Origin: Paracoccaceae bacterium
GTDB taxonomy: Bacteria > Pseudomonadota > Alphaproteobacteria > Rhodobacterales > Rhodobacteraceae
Length of the DNA: 34,255 bases
Reading direction: 5' to 3'
NCBI GenBank assembly: GCA_027082975.1
Contig: JALWTH010000411.1
Span: 1-34,255 of the forward strand
The translations under genes were made by a program, and so were the position numbers. This document shows, one piece after another, positions 17,977 to 27,775 of this stretch (position 1 is the first letter of the stretch; the number at the start of each line of letters is the position of its first letter). The notes below the pieces were generated by a model that was given only the letters and a program-made list of their open reading frames with translations, was not told where the DNA came from and ran no database searches.

Positions 17977-18636
17977 ATGCTTGAGTTCATCAATGTGAGC
18001 AAGTCCTTCTGGACCGGCAAGCAGCGCAAGGTGATCCTTGACCGCGCCTCGTTTCGCGTGGAGCTGGGCAATTCGCTCGGCATCCTCGCCCCCAACGGCA
18101 CCGGAAAGACCACTCTTATCAACATGATGGCGGGGCTCGAAAAGCCCGACGAGGGCGAGATACGGCGCACCTGCCGCGTCTCCTTTCCGCTCGGCTTCAT
18201 GGGCGGGGTCGTGCCCAAGCTCAGCGCCAGAGAAAACGCCCGCTACATCGCCCGCCTCTACGGGCTCGACCCGGATTATCTCGAGGCCTTCACCCGCTGG
18301 CTCTGCGGGCTGGAGGAATATTACGACATGCCGGTGGGCACCTACAGCCAGGGGATGCGCGCGCGGTTTACCTTCTCGCTGCTGCTGGCGCTGGATTTCG
18401 ACATCTACCTGATCGACGAGGGCATGCCCAACACCACCGATGCCGAGTTCAACCGCAAGGCCGGCGACGTGCTGCGCCAGCGGCTGGAAAACGCCACCGT
18501 GATCGTGGTTTCGCACCAGGCGAAAACGCTGGAGAAGTTCTGCCGCTCGGCGGCGGTGCTGAAAGACGGGCAGTTCTACATGTTCGATACCTTGGAAGAG
18601 GCTAAGCAACTTTATGACTACGAAACCCAGGGTTAG
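17977..18636 (+). CDS. kpsT: ABC-2 type polysaccharide export ATP-binding protein (KpsT-like)
   Basis: LEFINVSKSFWTGKQRKVILDRASF, Walker A APNGTGKTT, signature YSQGMRARFTFSLLLALDFDIYLIDEGMP. Confidence 0.88.
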   Translation: MLEFINVSKSFWTGKQRKVILDRASFRVELGNSLGILAPNGTGKTTLINMMAGLEKPDEGEIRRTCRVSFPLGFMGGVVPKLSARENARYIARLYGLDPDYLEAFTRWLCGLEEYYDMPVGTYSQGMRARFTFSLLLALDFDIYLIDEGMPNTTDAEFNRKAGDVLRQRLENATVIVVSHQAKTLEKFCRSAAVLKDGQFYMFDTLEEAKQLYDYETQG

Positions 18637-20386
18637 GAAATTCCGCGTCCGGCGCTCGCCTGCCACGCGCGCCGCGCCGGACAGCGGGCAGAGCGGGCGG
18701 AGCGGGCAGGCACCCGGGCCGCGCGAGGCGGCGCAGGGGCAGGCGCAGGGGCAGGCGCAGGCACGCCAGCCGCGCCAGCTCAACGCCATGGAAGAGGCCG
18801 CGCTGGAAGCGCAGGAAGACGGCTTCGGCGCCGAGCCCTTCCCGACCGCAGCCGCAGCCGGAGCCACGGCCGGAGCCGACGCAAAAGCCGCCCGAGCCAC
18901 CCGGGCCGCCCAGGTCAGCGCCGCCCCCTCGCGCGAGGAAGAGCTGGCCGCCATCCGCAAGGAAGGCCTGACCGGCCGCCAGTTGCGCATGGCCCGGCGG
19001 GTCGCGGCCAGGCACGGCCTGCCGGCGACCTCCGATTACGATGCCGTGCGCCTGCTGCGCCGGGCCGGGATCGACCCGTTTCAGCGCTCGACCATGCTGG
19101 AGCTTGTCTCGGCCGAGGGCGAGGCGGGCGCGGCGAGTGCAAAAGGCAAGGGCGGCCCCGCTGCCCAGCTGCCCCAGGTGGTCGGCGACAAGCAGCCGCA
19201 ACTGCCTTCGAAGGACGTGATGGACGCGGCCTCGCGGGCCAAGTCGATCATGGAAATCCAGCTCGACATCGCCCGCCGCCGCCGGCGCAAGATCCTGCTG
19301 CTCCTCACCCGGCTGGCCTTTTTCGTGCTGCTGCCGACCCTGATCGCGGGCTATTACTACTTCAACATCGCCACGCCGATGTATGCCACCCGCTCGGAAT
19401 TCATCATCCAGAAGGCCGATGCCGGCGGCGGCAGCGGGCTGAGCGGCCTGTTTTCCGGCTCGGGGCTCGCCACCTCGCAGGATTCGATCACCGTGCAGAG
19501 CTACCTGACCTCGCGCGACGCGATGCTGCGGCTCGACGAGGAAGTGGGCTTCAAGGCGCATTTTTCCAACCCGGAAATCGACCCGATCCAGCGCCTGCCC
19601 GAGGGCGCCAGCAACGAAGACGCCTACCGGCTCTACAAGCGCAACGTGAAGATCGGCTACGACCCCTCCGAAGGCATCATCAAGATGGAGGTGATCGCCG
19701 CCGACCCGGAAATGTCGGTGCGTTTCTCCGAAGCGCTGATCCGCTATGCCGAAGAGCGGGTGGACCACCTGACCCAGCGCAAGCGCGAAGACCAGATGAA
19801 GGGCGCGCGCGAGAGCTACGAGGAAGCCGAGGCGAAAATGCTGGCCGCCCAGCAGGAAGTGCTGCGCCTGCAGGAGGAAATGGGCGTGCTGGATGCCACC
19901 AGCGAAAGCGCCGCCATCATGGGCCAGATCAACGGCTTCGAGGTGCAGCTTCTGGAAAAGAAGCTGCAGCTGGCCCAGCTCGAGGCCAACCCGCGGCCCA
20001 ACCAGGCCCGGGTCGAGGGAGTCAGGGGCGATATCCGGCGCCTCGAGGGAGTCATCGCCGAATTGCGCGCCAAGCTGACCGAAGGCGACGGCGCCAGCGG
20101 CAACGGTTCGCTTGCCGCGATCCAGGGCAAGCTGGCCGTGGCCCAGACCAACATGGAGACCCGCATCCTGCTCATGCAGCAGGCGCTCCAGCAGCTGGAG
20201 ACCGCCCGCATCGAGGCCAACAAGCAGACCCGCTACCTGGAACTGGGCGTGCGCCCGGTCGCCCCGGACGAGGCCACCTATCCGCGCGCGCTGGAAAATA
20301 CCATCCTCGCCTTCCTGATCTTTGCCGGGATCTACCTGATGATCTCGCTCACCGCCTCGATCCTGCGCGAGCAGATCTCCAGCTAG
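18614..20386 (+). CDS. Capsule polysaccharide export inner-membrane protein (KpsE/Wzz-like)
   Basis: Low-complexity cytosolic N-terminus, TM LTRLAFFVLLPTLIAGYYYFNIATPMYATRSEFIIQKAD, coiled-coil region, C-terminal TM; overlaps kpsT by 23 nt. Confidence 0.85.
   Translation: MTTKPRVRKFRVRRSPATRAAPDSGQSGRSGQAPGPREAAQGQAQGQAQARQPRQLNAMEEAALEAQEDGFGAEPFPTAAAAGATAGADAKAARATRAAQVSAAPSREEELAAIRKEGLTGRQLRMARRVAARHGLPATSDYDAVRLLRRAGIDPFQRSTMLELVSAEGEAGAASAKGKGGPAAQLPQVVGDKQPQLPSKDVMDAASRAKSIMEIQLDIARRRRRKILLLLTRLAFFVLLPTLIAGYYYFNIATPMYATRSEFIIQKADAGGGSGLSGLFSGSGLATSQDSITVQSYLTSRDAMLRLDEEVGFKAHFSNPEIDPIQRLPEGASNEDAYRLYKRNVKIGYDPSEGIIKMEVIAADPEMSVRFSEALIRYAEERVDHLTQRKREDQMKGARESYEEAEAKMLAAQQEVLRLQEEMGVLDATSESAAIMGQINGFEVQLLEKKLQLAQLEANPRPNQARVEGVRGDIRRLEGVIAELRAKLTEGDGASGNGSLAAIQGKLAVAQTNMETRILLMQQALQQLETARIEANKQTRYLELGVRPVAPDEATYPRALENTILAFLIFAGIYLMISLTASILREQISS
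18730..18765. repeat. 12-bp x ~2.7 tandem repeat in the kpsE-like 5' end
   Basis: ggcgcaggggca, ggcgcaggggca, ggcgcaggcacg; encodes AQGQAQGQAQAR. Confidence 0.8.
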
Positions 20387-20473
20387 GCTCAGAACCCCGA
20401 TCCGCCCTTTTCCCTGCGCTTGCGCGGGGTTAAGGTGCGGCGATTCTGTTTCGGGACGTTTCGGGACCACGCC

Positions 20474-21727
20474 ATGCCTTTCCTCCGCCCCCTGCTTCTG
20501 GCGCTCTTTCTCACCCTGCCGCTCACCACGGCCAGCCCGGCCCAGGACGGCACGATCAACACCGAAACCGGCGCCGCCCAGGTCGAGCAGGACGCGGCCA
20601 TGGCGGTGAAGATCCGCGAGATCATCGGCGAGCTCGGCGGCTATGACGACGTGACCGTCAGCGTCTCCAACGGCGTCGTCACCCTGCGCGGCACCACGCT
20701 CGACGCTTCGGCCGGCGAGAAACTCACCGAACTGGTCGGGCGCATCGACGGCGTGGTGGCGATCGAAAACGAAGTCTCCATTTCCACCGATATCGGCGAG
20801 CGCCTGAACCCGGCCCTGCACCGATTCATCGAGCGCATCCGGCAGGTCCTGGCCTTCCTGCCGCTGGCGCTGGTCGGCCTGCTGGCCTTTGCCCTGATCG
20901 TCGCCGCCGGCTTCTTCGTCGCCCGCCGGCGCGAGCCCTGGAACCGCCTCGCGCCCAATCCCTTCATCGCCGATATCTACCGCACCATCATCCGGCTCGC
21001 GGCGATCTCGCTGGGCGTGGTGGTGGCGCTCGACATCCTCGGCGCCTCGGCCCTGCTCTCGACCATCCTCGGCGCCGCCGGCATCATCGGCCTGGCGCTG
21101 GGCTTTGCGGTGCGCGACACGGTGGAAAACTTCATCGCCAGCCTGCTCCTGTCGATCCGCCAGCCGTTTCGCCCCGATGACACGATCGAGATCGGCGGCG
21201 ACGTGGGCAAGGTGATCCGCCTGACCTCGCGCGCCACCATCCTGCTGAGCCCCGACGGCAATCATATCCGCATCCCCAACGCCACCGTGTTCAAGTCGCG
21301 GATCGTCAACTACACGCGCAACCGCGCCCGCCGCTTCCAGTTTTCCCTCGCCATCCCCGCCGCTCAGGACCCGGACGAGGCCATGGACCGCGGCCTTGCC
21401 GAACTCGAGCGCCTGCCCTTCGTGCTGGAAAAGCCCCGCCCGACCGTGTGGATCGACGCGGTGAGCGACAGCGGCGCCACGCTGTGCTTTGCCGGCTGGA
21501 TCGACCAGCACGAAAGCCACTTCGACCACGCCCGGGGCGAGGCCATGCGGCTGGTGAAACTGGCGCTGGAAAAGCCGCGCGGCAGCCGCGCCGGCGCCCC
21601 CCGGACCCGCGACGTGAGCGCCCAAGGCGCCGGGGCCGAAGAGGCCGAACTGACCCGCCTGGCCGAAACCGAACGCGCCGCCAACAGCGAAACCGACCTG
21701 CTCAGCCGCGACGGCCTGGACGAATAG
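20474..21727 (+). CDS. Mechanosensitive ion channel (MscS) with N-terminal signal peptide and BON domain
   Basis: BON-like DDVTVSVSNGVVTLRGTTLDASAGEKLTELVGRIDGVVAIENEVSI; MscS GAAGIIGLALGFAVRDTVENFIASLLLSIRQPFRPDDTIEIGGDVGKV. Confidence 0.92.
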   Translation: MPFLRPLLLALFLTLPLTTASPAQDGTINTETGAAQVEQDAAMAVKIREIIGELGGYDDVTVSVSNGVVTLRGTTLDASAGEKLTELVGRIDGVVAIENEVSISTDIGERLNPALHRFIERIRQVLAFLPLALVGLLAFALIVAAGFFVARRREPWNRLAPNPFIADIYRTIIRLAAISLGVVVALDILGASALLSTILGAAGIIGLALGFAVRDTVENFIASLLLSIRQPFRPDDTIEIGGDVGKVIRLTSRATILLSPDGNHIRIPNATVFKSRIVNYTRNRARRFQFSLAIPAAQDPDEAMDRGLAELERLPFVLEKPRPTVWIDAVSDSGATLCFAGWIDQHESHFDHARGEAMRLVKLALEKPRGSRAGAPRTRDVSAQGAGAEEAELTRLAETERAANSETDLLSRDGLDE

Positions 21728-21815
21728 GCTCAGGACCCGCATGGCGGTTTCGGCGCGACCATCACTTTGGGGCTTGAACCCGCCCGGCACATTCAGTAGG
21801 AAGACCCGCGCGCCT

Positions 21816-21890
21816 TGGGGTGTAGCCAAGTGGTAAGGCAGCGGTTTTTGGTACCGTGTATCGTAGGTTCGAATCCTACCACCCCAGCCA
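21816..21890 (+). tRNA. tRNA-Gln (anticodon TTG), CCA encoded
   Basis: TGGGGTGTAGCCAAGTGGTAAGGCAGCGGTTTTTGGTACCGTGTATCGTAGGTTCGAATCCTACCACCCCAGCCA; 7-bp acceptor stem TGGGGTG/CACCCCA, T-arm GTAGGTTCGAATCCTAC, anticodon loop TTTTGGT. Confidence 0.97.
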
Positions 21891-22187
21891 GCACAGCCAA
21901 TACGTTGGCATCAATGGACAATCTCTGAGATTCGCCTGCAATCCCGGTAGTGTTCCGATATTGATCCGTAGCGACACGCCCGTCTCCCTCCTGAAGCATC
22001 CACTGGCCGGCTCTCCGGAGAAGTCCCTGCATCCGGGGCGGGCTGTTCTTCAGCGGAGGAAACAGGCGATGAAGAGAAGCCGTTTCAGCGAAGGGCGGAG
22101 TCTCGGGCAGGGTCCCCCCGGCCATTCGGCGCGCTGTCGCGACAGCTGACGACCCGTTCGGCAACCGGCTTTCAACCGAGGCTCAGC

Positions 22188-22455
22188 CTAGGCTCAGGAC
22201 CCATTAATCCCGCGCTCACAGTCCGGCAGATTTGCTTCCTGAACAGGCGCAAGACCGCAGGAATAGCCGATCTATTCCAAGGTCTTGCAACGCATTCAGG
22301 GAGCAAATCCGCCGGACCCGCAGGGCGGCGCAGGCGCTTCATCTCAGGGGCCTTTTGCCCTTGGAAAGGGGGCCCACCCTGTCCGGCGGGCAAAAACCCC
22401 TGATATTTCGCGCCTGCGCCGCTGTGAGCGCGGGATTGATGGGTCCTGAGCCTAG
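22188..22455. mobile_element. 268-bp structured palindromic (MITE-like) element with 34-bp terminal inverted repeats and two internal long hairpins
   Basis: 22188-22221 pairs with 22422-22455 (33/34). Internal arm 1: 22221-22243/22295-22317 (21/23), plus 8-bp gcaagacc/ggtcttgc and 7-bp ggaatag/ctattcc stems. Internal arm 2: 22325-22337/22410-22422 (13/13) plus tcaggggccttttgccc/gggcaaaaacccctga. Confidence 0.8.
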
Positions 22456-25400
22456 CTGGGCGCATAGGTGATGTCGGGAAGAACCGTTTCCCATTCGTCG
22501 CGCCTGATACTGGCGTGATACTGTTCGTCATTGTCGCGCTTGCGCCAGACCATCACGCCGCCGATCCGGGCTTCGAGAACACGATATCCCCGTGGCGGCT
22601 GGAATTTCTTCGCCATGCGGCCGATAGCGATGCCATCGCTGTTGCGGATCCACCAGCTGTTACCCTGTTTTTCGATCGTGAGCGGATCGCCGGTGGCTGC
22701 CCCGTGGATCGCGGCCAGGGCGGGGTGATCCGCGCGCAGCCGCCCGGCATGGGAAAGGTCCACCATGGCCGGATCGGGCGGGTCATACAGGCGCGTGCAG
22801 GTGGCCCGCTCCCTGGGCTCGATGCCCGGGCTGCGCTCAAGCAAGGCGCGGCAATCCTCCTCGGCCAGGAAAGGGTGCCCCGCGCCGGTTTGCACCAGCG
22901 TCAGGCTCTGGCGGGCGCGGGTCATGGCCACATAGTAAAGCCGCCGGGCCGCGTCCGGGTCTTCCTCTGGCGCCCGCTTCCGCCAGGCCCCGTCGAGAAG
23001 GATCACATGGTCGAATTCCAGCCCCTTGGCCCGGTGGGCGCTCAGCAGTTGCAGCCCCGTGGGCGCCATGCGCTCTGCCTTCGACCATTCCGCCAGCCAC
23101 TCGACGATCTCGGCGGCCGGCGCGAGCTGGCCGCCCAGCGCCGCCTGCATCCGGGCCAGCCCGTCGCCGATCTGCTGCCACCAGGCATTGGCGGGCTGGG
23201 CGCGGATGAAGTCCTGCATCCTGTCCAGCGCCACCAGACGCTGCGGATCGGCGCGCAGTAGGCGCAGGATCTGCTGCATCTCCCGCATCCGCCACAGGCC
23301 GGGGCCGCGCTCGTTGGCCATGTGAACGGGGATGCCCAGGTGCTCGCAGCGGCTCCTGACCGGGGCGAGATAGCGCCACTCGCGGGCAATGACGGCGGCG
23401 CGCGCCCAGGACCAGCCGGGCACCAGCGCGCTGAGGCGTTCGAGTTCGCCAATGGCGGCAATCGCCTGATCGGCGGCGGTGTCGCTGGTGCGAAGGATCT
23501 GCACCCGCCCCTGCGCAACCGGATCGAGCCGGGCAAGCGTGCCGCCCTTGGGCGCCGCGCGCCGCGCGCGGTCGATGGTGATCGGATGCTCTGCCTTCAT
23601 GCGGTTTTGCACCGGCGCGATCACCCGGTTGGCGGCGTCGATGATATTGGCGGTGGAACGGTAATTCTCGGTCAGGTAGAAGGGCCGGGCCCTGTAGTCA
23701 TCCTGAAAGCGGCGGATGAATTCCACCGACGCGCCGCTGAAGGCATAGATGTTCTGGTCGTCGTCGCCCACCGCAAACAGGCTGATCCTGAGGTCGGGAT
23801 CCTCCAGCGAGCGCCCGGCCACGGCCGCGATCAGCGCATATTCCTCGGGCCCCACATCCTGGTATTCGTCCACCAGCAGCCAGCGATAGCCATGCAGAAG
23901 CTCGGCCCGGCGCGCCTCCATCTCGGGTTTTTCCAGCCCCTTCCCCTCGATCAGATCCACCGCCTGGCGCAGGATCTTGTCGAAATCCTCGGCGCCCGCG
24001 GCTTGTGCGCGCCCGGCAAAGCTCATCCCGAGCAGGCGCATGGCAAAGGCGTGGCAGGTGGAAATCGTCACCCGGGCCGCGTCCGCGCCGATCAGCTGTT
24101 TCAGGCGCGCGCGGATCTCGTCGGCGGCGTGCCGGTTGTAGACCAGCGCCAGGATGCCGCGCGGGTCTTCCCGGCGCGCGCGCACCAGATAGGCGATGCG
24201 ATGCACCAGCACCCGCGTTTTCCCCGAACCGGGCCCGGCAAGGACCAGGACATTGGTCTGCTGGCGATCGTCGGCGACGATTTTTTCCTGAACCGGGTTG
24301 CCCAGCCGATCGACGATGGCATGCCACGAGGCGGGCAGGGTCTGGCGCAGCAGTTCGGCGGGCTTTTCGGGCAGCCACTTCGCCAGGAAGTCCGGCTCGC
24401 TTTGGCGGAAATAATCCCCCACGAGCTGCTGCGCGCTGTCCATCGAGGCCAGCCCCAGCTGCGCATAAGCCGCCATGATATGCGTCTGCAGCGTCTGGGC
24501 GCGATAGTGATCCTCCAGCGGCCTGAAATCGCTTGTCGTGAATTTCCGCCTGCCCTTTTCCAGATGCACGGTGATGGCCTGGCGGAATATGGTCAGCCCC
24601 CGGCCAAGCATCAGGATATCCTGCTCGTGCATCCACAACAGCGCGCGTTCGGCCAGGCGGGTCGGGTCGATCCCGCTCTGGCGCAGGAAGGCATCCCCGG
24701 CGACGGCCGCGTGCAGCGCGCCCATGGTTGACACCACCTGAATATCCTTGCCGCGCTGGCCCTTTTCCAGGCCAGTCAGGAAATGCTCCAGTATTCGTTC
24801 CGCCGCCTGGGTTCTGAGGTCGGCATATGCAGCGATTTCCCGCCACGGCTTTTGCGCCCTGACCATGCAGCTTTCGCGCCCGCGCCTGCGCACATGCAGA
24901 TTGCCCTGGCGGGCGCCGTCATCGCGCCCGTCGCGGGCAAGCCCGCGCATGAGCGACATGACCTGATCCGGGCGCAGCTTCATTCCCGCCTCCTCGCGCA
25001 GGCGCATGCAGCACTGGCGCAGATGCAGTCCCAGCGTCTTGCCGTCCTCGCAGGCATCCGGCGCAAGCTCGCTGAGCAGGGCGATCAGGGCGCGCTCACG
25101 CTCTGCCGTGGCGCCCAGCCTTGCCTTTGAGGCCCCCACCACCCCGGCGCTGACATAGGCCGAGATTGCGGTGTCGTTGGTGGCGATGCCCAGGGTCTCC
25201 AGGTCCCTGAGCGCGCGCTGCAGGTCAATCGGAGAAAGCCCCGCTTGCCCGGCCAGTTCGTCGGTGCCGATGCCCTTGTCGCGGGGCGCCAGCAGCAGCG
25301 GCCTTACGACCCGGATGAGCTGCGCGCGCCGCGCTTGCGTGATCGGCGCCCTGTCGATGCGGGCGGCGGCCTCTGCCAGGCTCTTGACCTTGAGCGAGGA

Positions 25401-27045
25401 GGCAAAGACCTGCACCCGGTTTTCCTCTCGCTTCACCAGCCGGGCCTCTTCCAGCCAGGCCACGGCGGTTTTCACCCTGGTGTCGTCGCTTGCCTGGTCG
25501 CGCTCGAATTCCCAGTCCTTTTCCTCGCGCACGATCTCGCCGGGGGTGGCAATGACCGATCCGTTTTTCTTCTGCCGCTCATCGAGCCTGCGCAGCGCCT
25601 TATGGATCGCATTGATTTCGTGCTGGGCAAGACGCGCGCGGGCGGAAAGCGCAAACTGGCGCTCCACGTCGTCTTCGCAAAACAGCAGCACGCAGCGCGC
25701 CGGGGCACGATCCCGGCCGGCGCGACCGGCCTCTTGCACGTAGTTTTCCAGCGAACCGGGGATATCGGCATGCACCACAAGCCGGATGTCGGGCTTGTCG
25801 ATGCCCATGCCGAAAGCATTGGTGGCGGCGATCACGCGCAGCGTGCCGTCCTGGAAATGCTGCTGGATCTCGTTTTTCCGGTCGGGGGAAATGCCCGCAT
25901 GGAAATGCTCTGCCGCATGGCCCTGCTGGCGCAGGAATTCAGCCACTTTCTCAGTGCCGGCCCGGGTGGCGCAATAGACGATGGCGCCGGATTTTCCCTC
26001 GCCCGGCAGCGCGCTTTCCAATACCTCCAGGATGTCGGCCATTTTCCGGTCGCCATTGGTCTGGTGGACCTCGAAGGAAAGGTTTCCGCGCGCCGTGCCG
26101 CCATCGAGCAGCGCCAGTTCGCGCCCGAGGCGGGTCTTGAAATGCGCCCTGATCTCGGCGATCACCCCGGGCTTGGCGGTGGCGGTCAGGCACAGGAGCG
26201 GCGCGGGCGGCCCGTCGCCGGTGAATTCCTTGATGAACCGCGCGATATAGCGGTAATCGGGGCGAAAATCGTGGCCCCATTTGGAGAGGCAATGGGCCTC
26301 GTCGAGGATCCAGCTACCGATTTCGCGCTGTTTGAGCGCGCTCTGCACCGACAAGCTGCGCAACTGCTCGGGCGAAATCAGCAGCATCGAGGCCTCGCCC
26401 AGGCGCACCGCCTCGAGCGCGGCATGGCGCTCGGGCAGGGAAAGCAGGCCGTTCACGGTAACGCAGCTGTCAATGCCGTGTTGCTTCAGCCCCCGGACCT
26501 GATCGGCCATCAGCGCGACCAGCGGCGAAATCACGACGGACAGCGCGCCGGTGCGTTCGAATTTCGTGAGCGCGGGCAACTGGTAGCAGATGGATTTCCC
26601 GGTCCCCGTGGGCAGGATGCCCAGCACATCGCGTCCCGCCATGGCTTCGGCCACGATCCGCTCCTGCAGCGGTTGGCCCGCCTCATCCCTGGGCTCGGGG
26701 CGGAACCCGCTGAAGCCGAACCACGCCTTGAGCGCCGCCTGCGGGTCGGCCTTGGTCCGGCACCACCGGCAATCGGGGCGCCCGCAGGCCACGCCACGCA
26801 GCTCGCGCACGATCCGCCCGGCATCGGGAAACTGCTTCCGCACCCAGGGCGGCATCACCGATTGCCCCCCGGCGACATTTATCCACGACAGCGCATGGGC
26901 AAGCGGCCAGCCCTGCCCCGGCTCGCCAATACGCCTGCGCAGCCGCCTGATTGCAACGCTGCAGGCGCGCCCCTCCAGAAGCGCGCGCACAGCTCTCCAG
27001 GCTTCTGTTTCCGAGGGCCGGGGGCCGCGCGCAGCAGCGCGAAAA
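22452..27045 (-). CDS. RecQ-family helicase fused to UvrD/PcrA-type SF1 helicase (main reading frame)
   Basis: Single open frame in ORF 22452..27389: CGRPDCRWC knuckle, RecQ GILPTGTGKSICYQLPAL, LDEAHCLSKWGHDFRPDY, VQEAGRAGRD; UvrD AGPGSGKTRVLVHRIAYLV, LLVDEYQDV, VGDDDQNIYAFSGA, LTENYRSTANI, AHRAKGLEFDHVIL, YYVAMTRARQ. Start uncertain: coding-like sequence begins near 27045; earliest plausible independent start GTG 26990. Confidence 0.9.
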
Positions 27046-27637
27046 CCGCATCGAACCCTGCATGTTCCGGCGCCTGACCGGTCAGGAAATGATAGGCGCA
27101 AAGGGCCTGCTCGCCCATGGCGGGAAAGACGCGCAACTGGTTCTCGAGCACATCGAAGACCAGGCGCGCGTCCTGTTCCGGGTCTCCCACCTGTCCCGCC
27201 TGCAGGCGCCCGTCGTGATGATGCTTCACCAGGTGATGATAGGGATTGCGCGGAAAGGCCAGCGGGTTGAGCCAGAGCGTGTCGATCGCCCGTTCGGCAA
27301 GGTCGATCAGCCGGGGGCTGCGCGCCACAAGATGCGGCAGGTCGAAGCGGATGAAATTGTGCCCGATGATGAAATCCGCCGAGGCGCAAAAGGTCGCGAG
27401 ACGGGCCAGGATTGCTTCATCCACCGCGCCCATATGCAGCAGCTTGTCGCCCGGCGCGTGGCGGACCGCCGCCAGCTTGAAGATCCTGGCCTGCGAGGGA
27501 TCGACCTCGAGATCAATCGAAACGCAGCGCCGCAGGAACGCTTCCGCCCCCTCGGGCAGGGGCGGCGGGGCCGGGCCCGGTTTCCGGGGTTTCCCGGCAA
27601 GCGGTTTGGTATGCGCAGATTGATCGAACCGGCTCAC
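27020..27637 (-). CDS. DEDD-type 3'-5' exonuclease domain, probably the N-terminal domain of the helicase, separated by an apparent frameshift
   Basis: MSRFDQSAHTKPLAGK...CVSIDLEVDPSQARIFKLAAVR (Exo I D-x-E), FIIGHNFIRFDLPHL (Exo II), GDPEQDARLVFDVLE (Exo III). Frame diverges near 27020; ORF continues out of frame to 26879. Confidence 0.75.
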
Positions 27638-27720
27638 ACGCTCTTTCCTCGGCCTGTTGGACCATTGCTATCCCAAAGACGCATTCTCGTCACCCCGACA
27701 ATCCCGGGGCCGGCCCGGGA

Positions 27721-27775
27721 CAGGCCCGTGGCAGGAGCGGGGCAGGACCGCGGCAGGAGCGGGACAGGAGCGGGG
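27721..27775. repeat. Five 11-bp tandem repeats upstream of the exonuclease/helicase locus
   Basis: caggcccgtgg/caggagcgggg/caggaccgcgg/caggagcggga/caggagcgggg read in sequence. Confidence 0.85.

Noticed and set aside
18602-21829. 1075-aa minus-strand ORF
   Set aside because: Shadow of the kpsT-kpsE-mscS genes on the other strand; composition of a mirrored frame.
21793-22164. 123-aa minus-strand ORF containing VVGFEPTIHGTKNRCLTTWLHPK
   Set aside because: Its C-terminal part is the antisense translation of tRNA-Gln, a frequent annotation artefact.
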